Shown here piece by piece: positions 59,061-64,000 of a DNA stretch of 64,000 nucleotides; within the stretch, counting starts at the first letter, position 1, and the number at the start of each line of letters is the position of its first letter. The notes under the pieces were generated by a model, which had not been told where the DNA came from, did not search any database, and was given only the letters and a program-made list of their open reading frames with translations. The DNA comes from Vondammii sp040505895 (lineage in GTDB: Bacteria > Pseudomonadota > Gammaproteobacteria > Chromatiales > Chromatiaceae), in the NCBI GenBank assembly GCA_040505895.1, contig JBEVXU010000019.1:136953-200952 (forward strand), read 5' to 3'. A program made the translations under genes and the position numbers.

Positions 59061-61592
59061 ATGAAAGAATTCCGGCACCTCCTGCTGATCTGCTCCACGC
59101 TGTTTCTGCTTACCGTTTCAGCCAACTCTTATGCCATCAGTTCATCCACTGTCGATAAGTTGCTGAATATCCTGGTACAGACCGGCGTGGTCGATCCGGC
59201 AGTCAATGATGCACGCAATCTCATCATCTGTCTGGTAAACAACCGTTCCAATCCCACCAACTGCATCAACCAGGCAGAGGCTCAGGAGAAGAGCATCGAC
59301 GACCCGGCAGTCAAGGGCGTGGTAGAGGTGATATTGGCGGCCAACGACAAGGATTGGGTCAAGGTGCTGGAGATCACCGGAACCGATGTGCTGTTCCAGT
59401 TCGTCTGCAAGGCGGGACTCAGCGCCACCGGCCCGCTGAAAAAATTCGTCTGCGGCGGCCTGTTCCAGCAGGTGGCGGCCAAGGGAAAGCCGGTACTTCG
59501 CCAGGTATTGGTTGCCTTCAAAAGCGATTCCCTGGATGAATGGCTCAAGGCTATCGCGCTGATAGGCCCGAACCTTGCCTGCGAGATCATCCCGGATTCC
59601 GTTCCCGGCGGATCACAGTTATGCGGTACCCTCGGGCAGGTCATCGCCAAGGTGGGCGAACTGGCGGGCGATGCAGTGGATGCGGTGGGCGACCTCGCCA
59701 CTTCAGCCTACGAGGCGGTGGATGGTCAGTCGCCCCATATGTCCTACGATGCGTATTTCAATCGCTATATCGCCTATTCGATACACAGCCGTGTGGTGGA
59801 GCGTCTCGCCTACAACAGAAATTTTCTCGGCATGGACAATGGTCAGTGGAACACTTGCGTAGACTATTTTGACAAGCATGAGCAGGCCAGGGATACCGCC
59901 AGAAAGACCTGTGACGACCTCAGCAAGCGCCTGCACAACAAGGTTGTACCACTGGTAGATGTGGTGACAACGATTCCACAGCCCTATTTTGATGCCCATC
60001 TCGCCCCCCTGGTTCGGGATATGGCGGGCGAAAAATACAGTGGGGACGCCATCGGTGACTATCTCACCTTCGTCGACACTCTGCCCCGTGAAGAACGCCG
60101 GGGCAGGGGCTATATGCACGGTTCCACCTCAGACTTCAGAGATCTCTATCTGGCCTGTCGCCAGGAGGTGGAAAGCACCTTCCCCATCAAACCGAACGCC
60201 ATGGTGAAAAAACTTGGCCCTCCCACCGCCTGGGACTGGGTCTGTTTTGAGGCGGTGGGTAAACTGTTTTCAAAGGCGCTGGCGGCGGAGCGCGTGCGTC
60301 TACAGATAGAGGTGCTGCCAAGGATGAAGGCCTCGGGCTGTGAGCTGAAAAATCCCAATAGCTGGGGCAGAGCTGTTTTGCGCTGTAACAGCCATGGCGG
60401 CCGCGGCGTCTGCGAGAGAGAATTCCAGGGTTACCGGAAGCCCTATTGTGAGACCGATCAGATGGCGGCAGACCAGTCGTTGGGTGAAAAAATGGCGCCG
60501 CTCCTGGGTAAACGCTGCACCTTTGGGGGGCGTCTTATCAGCTGCACACGCTCATGGAAAAGGGATCTTTGTCAGCAAATACTGGATGGCACCCTGAGCC
60601 AGCATCAGGCGCAATCAAGTTTACAGTGTGTCTATAACGAGAAGGCCGGTTTCAAAAAGGCGAGAAAACAGGCCGGAGATATACTCAATGCACTGAATCA
60701 GATACCGGGACAGATGATCCTCAGTAATAACTGCACCCGAACCTGGGATGACCTGGCGCTGCAATGCGAAGACTCTAAGGTTCTCTATGAACTCCCTGAG
60801 CGTATGCCCGGCGTCTCCCTGCCAACCTGTTTGCCGGATCCCAATCGTGACGGTTCCGACGTCATCTGCTACGCAGGTCTTTACGCCATCGATCTGTCGG
60901 ACAAGAAGGTCACGCTACCATCAAGGGAGAAGAAAATCGTCATACCAGGCACGGGCTCTGCCTCAAACAGGGCAACGGGTTTTGGGCGGTCGAAGGTGCA
61001 GAGAGACGGGCTTCCCAGTCGGCAGCCCGATACGGCCAAACCGGCCCCTGGAGGCGCTACCGGATTTGCCGGAAGTACAGCTTCCCGGATTAAACCCAAG
61101 CGGGGATTGCAGAGCAAGGTTATGAAAAATGGCCCGGATCTCCTGGCTTGGAATTCTGTCGGTGCCGCCAATCAACGAACTGCCTGGGGGCGTACCGTAA
61201 CCGTGGCGCAAGCCCCGGCAGGGTGCCGGGTTGATGTACTCTACGGTGTTAAAAATCAGGGTACGGACAAGAGCCCGGGCTTCTCCGTTGAATGGACCCG
61301 CCAAGGCAGTCGCCGTCCATTGCTCCGTCGTCAGTTTGCCGGACTGAATGCGGGTTCACACCACTCATTGAAGAGCTCGCTCCAGCTGCAATCAGGGATG
61401 AACATACTATCGCTTAACATCGATCCAAGGAATACAGTTCAGGAAGGCAATGAGAACAACAACCGCTATAGCCTGAATATCCGCATCAACGGCAATTGCA
61501 GCAGTCAGCCACCTACGGGTACTAATGGGCGGAGATCCGGCAATAATCCTGCTAATAATTCAGCGCCCAGAAGATTTCATATGACCAAATGA
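59061..61592 (+). CDS. Large secreted Cys-rich protein with a C-terminal CARDB-like domain
   Basis: An 843-residue protein with a signal peptide (LLLICSTLFLLTVSANSYA, to about residue 25). The first 600 residues are Cys-rich and match no family I know; they include CKAGLSATGPLKKFVCGGLF and DRDLCQQI-like Cys-spaced segments. A low-complexity region at about 640-690 precedes a CARDB-like domain (VDVLYGVKNQGTDKSPGFSV, then MNILSLNIDPRNTVQEGNEN). The tail is Asn/Gly/Arg-rich. It opens a cluster of secreted proteins. Neighbours suggest a surface or extracellular role; this is inference. Confidence 0.78.
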   Translation: MKEFRHLLLICSTLFLLTVSANSYAISSSTVDKLLNILVQTGVVDPAVNDARNLIICLVNNRSNPTNCINQAEAQEKSIDDPAVKGVVEVILAANDKDWVKVLEITGTDVLFQFVCKAGLSATGPLKKFVCGGLFQQVAAKGKPVLRQVLVAFKSDSLDEWLKAIALIGPNLACEIIPDSVPGGSQLCGTLGQVIAKVGELAGDAVDAVGDLATSAYEAVDGQSPHMSYDAYFNRYIAYSIHSRVVERLAYNRNFLGMDNGQWNTCVDYFDKHEQARDTARKTCDDLSKRLHNKVVPLVDVVTTIPQPYFDAHLAPLVRDMAGEKYSGDAIGDYLTFVDTLPREERRGRGYMHGSTSDFRDLYLACRQEVESTFPIKPNAMVKKLGPPTAWDWVCFEAVGKLFSKALAAERVRLQIEVLPRMKASGCELKNPNSWGRAVLRCNSHGGRGVCEREFQGYRKPYCETDQMAADQSLGEKMAPLLGKRCTFGGRLISCTRSWKRDLCQQILDGTLSQHQAQSSLQCVYNEKAGFKKARKQAGDILNALNQIPGQMILSNNCTRTWDDLALQCEDSKVLYELPERMPGVSLPTCLPDPNRDGSDVICYAGLYAIDLSDKKVTLPSREKKIVIPGTGSASNRATGFGRSKVQRDGLPSRQPDTAKPAPGGATGFAGSTASRIKPKRGLQSKVMKNGPDLLAWNSVGAANQRTAWGRTVTVAQAPAGCRVDVLYGVKNQGTDKSPGFSVEWTRQGSRRPLLRRQFAGLNAGSHHSLKSSLQLQSGMNILSLNIDPRNTVQEGNENNNRYSLNIRINGNCSSQPPTGTNGRRSGNNPANNSAPRRFHMTK

Positions 61593-61608
61593 GCAGCCCA
61601 GCAAGACA

Positions 61609-61632
61609 GCGCCTGAAATATAGATCAGGCGC
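61609..61632. terminator. GC-rich hairpin between two convergent secreted-protein genes
   Basis: GCGCCTGA and TCAGGCGC form a perfect 8-bp stem around an 8-base loop, 17 bases after the stop of the upstream gene. There is no T run. A CCGACCCCTCCTCT repeat lies at about 61708-61736. Confidence 0.5.
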
Positions 61633-61737
61633 CCCAGGCACTGCGGGCCGCCTGCACGAAATCGCTATCGACTTCATCTTCCTCCGGGGTCGAAATCGGT
61701 AACGACTCCGACCCCTCCTCTCCGACCCCTCCTCTCG

Positions 61738-63051
61738 CTAGTAGACCCCCTCTTGAGGGTTAAAGATAGTACTATCTCCACACACGATTATATCAACCAA
61801 CGGTTGACCGTTATGGGTGTTTCTAGACCGTGTGGCGGAGTAGACCTTCCCTTTATCTCTTTGACTTCCGCAATTTCTTTTGCCCGTTCCATAGAATTCA
61901 CGGTCGACTATCTTTGGAATCATGTGTTTTTCACGGAGAAGGCGGCCTGCTTCCTTATAGTGCATACCAATGATGGAATTCATGACGGAATTGACTCGCG
62001 CTTGAGTTGTAGTTTGGAAAACCTCCAATTCAATTTGCTGATCAAAAGTTGCGTAAGGAGCACTACGTTGAGCAAAAACAACGTCGTGTAGGTTTAAATC
62101 ATCAGTTGGACGCAGTCTCACGCGTGGGGTCGTCGTAAAACCACTATTTCTAAGAGTAAGAAAGACCTCTTGAATGGTGGCTCCTGTGGTCAAAGGCGGT
62201 ACTCTTATCTGGCGTTTGAAATGTATATCCTTTTGGGCTCCACCGGACTGCGTGGTCAGTGAACTGACTCTCCAGGGAGAGGTACCCTCCCAGATGACCG
62301 GGCGAGCTGGATCTATCTCATCCACATCAGCACTAGTCTTACGGCCGACACCAGTTACCTCGATATCATAATTACCGCAGCATATAACATTGAATTCTGC
62401 CTCGCCTCGGGTATTGGTAGTACCGTCCAGTTTATGGATACTATTACCCGATACGGCACGATGGGTGATCGAGACAGGAGCATCTCGCCGTGGGAGATAC
62501 CTATTGTTAGCAGTCGTTTCAGAAAGTGTGACTTTGATGGTTTTGTTATGTGCTGGTGCCGGGTGAATATGAATATTTTGTCTCTTTCTCTGATTCTCCC
62601 CCAGTGTAACGAGTACTCCCGCACCCGGTAGGCGGAGGCCGCGATAATTCAGCGGTTCAATTTCCTGGCGATTGTTGGTGTCGGCTGTAATGGTGTAGTT
62701 GGCAGCGCAGAGGGCCGCAAATTTAAAATCACCGTTCGCCCCACTGACAGCACTTCTACGAACTTGTGTACCAGCAGCGCTCAGTTTCAGGCCAACCTGC
62801 AATCCCTTGGTACTACCGTATAATGAGGCGGTGATCCTGCCCTCGATTACGCCGGCGCATATCTTTTTTGCAGGCATCTGTCCAAAGGACTTCTTGACGG
62901 GTAAGTTTTTTATTGCCGTTGAAGGGCTTGTTACCCCCTTGTGTAGTTCTGCCACTGCTGCTGTGAACGTCACCAATAACCCTATGGCTATTATTGTCCG
63001 CCCAAAGGTGGCACCTAATCTTGATCTTTGAGTTTTGCTTTTTTTTCTCAT
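61738..63051 (-). CDS. Secreted multidomain protein with CnaB-like and PASTA-like domains
   Basis: A 437-residue protein. An N-terminal hydrophobic segment (IIAIGLLVTFTAAVA) is the likely signal. It has two or three carboxypeptidase-regulatory/CnaB-like beta modules marked by GRITASLYGSTKGLQVGLKL, SGANGDFKFAALCAANYTI and TNTRGEAEFNVICCGNYDIE. Near the C-terminus IIGMHYKEAGRLLREKHMIP is PASTA-like. CG and CC pairs may form disulfides. It reads toward the 843-residue gene and away from the CARDB gene at 63090, whose stop is 38 bases upstream of its start. Confidence 0.75.
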   Translation of the reverse strand: MRKKSKTQRSRLGATFGRTIIAIGLLVTFTAAVAELHKGVTSPSTAIKNLPVKKSFGQMPAKKICAGVIEGRITASLYGSTKGLQVGLKLSAAGTQVRRSAVSGANGDFKFAALCAANYTITADTNNRQEIEPLNYRGLRLPGAGVLVTLGENQRKRQNIHIHPAPAHNKTIKVTLSETTANNRYLPRRDAPVSITHRAVSGNSIHKLDGTTNTRGEAEFNVICCGNYDIEVTGVGRKTSADVDEIDPARPVIWEGTSPWRVSSLTTQSGGAQKDIHFKRQIRVPPLTTGATIQEVFLTLRNSGFTTTPRVRLRPTDDLNLHDVVFAQRSAPYATFDQQIELEVFQTTTQARVNSVMNSIIGMHYKEAGRLLREKHMIPKIVDREFYGTGKRNCGSQRDKGKVYSATRSRNTHNGQPLVDIIVCGDSTIFNPQEGVY

Positions 63052-63089
63052 TTCTTTCCCTATTACTTTTGTTTGTTGTTTGTTGTTTG

Positions 63090-64000
63090 TTATTTGTGTC
63101 TAACCCCTCTGATCCGCAGAGGCGGGCTTACTGTGAATATTAATTGTTCTTCATTGTTAGTCTCATCAGACTCCACATTACCATTGTCAGCATCAATCTT
63201 GGCAATACTCAAATATCTCAATGCGTTTGGTAGATTTATATGGCGCCTTAAAGTATAGGTTGCCCCCGAGGCCAATGCCGGAATATCATATTTTGGAGGG
63301 GCAGCTTCACCGCCAACCTTTAATTCAAGCTTACTGGCTGTTGAACTGGCAGGCCCCTGGTTCCTCACACTCACTGTGATAACATTATCATCTGCTACTG
63401 TTGGATTCTCTGTAGCATTTATGAAGCTGTCTATTATCAGATCAGGTCTTGGAGGTGGGCTTACTGCGAATATTAATTCTGCTTCATTGTTAGTCTCATC
63501 AGACTCCACATTTCCATTGTCTGCATCAATTTTTGCAATACTCAAATATCTCAATGCGTTTGGTAGATTTATATGGCGTCTTAAAGTATGTGTTGCCCCT
63601 GAGGCCAATGCCGGGACATCATATTTTGGGGGAGCAGCTTCACCACCAACCTTTAATTCAAGCTTACTGGCTGTTGAGCTGGCAGGCCCCTGGTTCCTCA
63701 CACTCACTGTAATAACATTATCATCTGTTACTGTTGGATTCTCTGTAGCATTTATGAAGCTGTCTATTATCAGATCAGGTCTTGGAGGTGGGCTTACTGC
63801 GAATATTAATTCTGCTTCATTGTTAGTCTCATCAGACTCCACATTTCCATTGTCAGAATCAATCTTGGCAATGCTCAAATATCTCAATGCGTTTGGTAGA
63901 TTTATATGACGTCTTAAAGTATGTGTTGCCCCCGAGGCCAATGCCGGAACATCATATTTTGGAGGAGTAGCTTCACCGCCAACCTTTAATTCAAGCTTAC
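63090..64000 (-). CDS. Tandem CARDB-repeat protein, 5' end beyond the window
   Basis: About 303 codons in frame to the right edge. The sequence is built of 111-residue CARDB-type repeats with an exact 333-bp period (equivalent bases at 63135, 63468 and 63801). Each has PRPDLIIDSFINATENPTV, NVITVSVRNQGPASSTASKL and YLSIAKIDADNGNVESDETN. Repeats differ by only a few bases, so they arose recently or are kept alike by recombination. CARDB domains are secreted adhesion-type modules. The last repeat ends in SPPLRIRGVRHK, with no sorting tail. Confidence 0.85.
   Translation of the reverse strand, partial: KLELKVGGEATPPKYDVPALASGATHTLRRHINLPNALRYLSIAKIDSDNGNVESDETNNEAELIFAVSPPPRPDLIIDSFINATENPTVTDDNVITVSVRNQGPASSTASKLELKVGGEAAPPKYDVPALASGATHTLRRHINLPNALRYLSIAKIDADNGNVESDETNNEAELIFAVSPPPRPDLIIDSFINATENPTVADDNVITVSVRNQGPASSTASKLELKVGGEAAPPKYDIPALASGATYTLRRHINLPNALRYLSIAKIDADNGNVESDETNNEEQLIFTVSPPLRIRGVRHK

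Noticed and set aside
63090..64000. Direct repeats suggesting CRISPR or transposon ends
   Set aside because: The 333-bp period is in frame and encodes CARDB domains.
1..64000. tRNA or rRNA genes
   Set aside because: Reading both strands I found no convincing tRNA arm set or rRNA segment; this was by eye, so a tRNAscan-SE run could overturn it.

Overview
The window is chromosomal DNA of a gammaproteobacterium. Gene order (pepP-ubiH-ubiI; lgt-thyA; lptD-surA-pdxA; dusB-fis-purH-purD; accB-accC-prmA) and the protein sequences fit the Chromatiales-like or sulfur-oxidiser part of the class; that placement is inference from gene content, since no rRNA gene is present.

Layout. 1-2.8 kb: end of pepP and two ubiquinone hydroxylases. 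3.0-8.4 kb: a tandem glycine riboswitch with its terminator controls the glycine cleavage genes gcvT, gcvH and split gcvPA/gcvPB, followed by dgkA. 8.7-12.6 kb: a PfkB-family kinase and molybdopterin genes moaB, moeA, moaD and moaE. 12.8-15.2 kb: two secreted proteases with VPVP-type C-terminal sorting tails. 15.3-22.0 kb (minus): metA with a coupled P-loop NTPase, and a PadR-adaptor-RND efflux operon. 22.1-27.0 kb: rlmI, an XRE regulator, lgt, thyA, two tandem 39-residue genes of unknown function, a MITE-like element and folA. 27.1-28.3 kb: apaG/apaH. 28.6-33.4 kb: ankyrin protein, a GnnA/GnnB-like pair, hisC, a small Lys-rich gene and a cold-shock gene.

33.5-37.3 kb is an AT-richer accessory island. 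It has several attC-like integron recombination sites, all in one orientation, small cassette genes (a PD-(D/E)XK nuclease, an NTF2/SnoaL-like protein, a RES-domain protein), an IS110-family remnant next to an attC half-site, and no integrase: a decaying CALIN (cluster of attC sites lacking an integrase). The island and its left neighbours separate apaGH from pdxA-surA-lptD, which are joined through rsmA in many relatives; rsmA is not in the window.

37.5-42.5 kb (minus): pdxA, surA and an lptD with a long Pro/Glu/Lys-rich insert, divergent from amgK. 43.9-53.7 kb (minus): purD, an LpxA-family gene, purH, fis, dusB, a zinc-ribbon/DUF3426 protein, prmA, accC, accB and a truncated aroQ. 53.9-57.0 kb (minus): a TlpA-like lipoprotein, a DsbD with two N-terminal alpha domains, and cutA. 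57.4-58.6 kb: an ECF sigma/anti-sigma pair. 59.1-64.0 kb: three secreted proteins, two with CARDB-type repeats, the last with near-identical 333-bp repeats running off the right edge.

Several dispersed palindromic repeat families lie between genes, some inside the gcv and moa gene groups. The strongest candidates for undescribed biology are the paired 39-residue genes with matching promoters and terminators, the attC island, and the GnnAB/LpxA combination, which predicts amide-linked lipid A.
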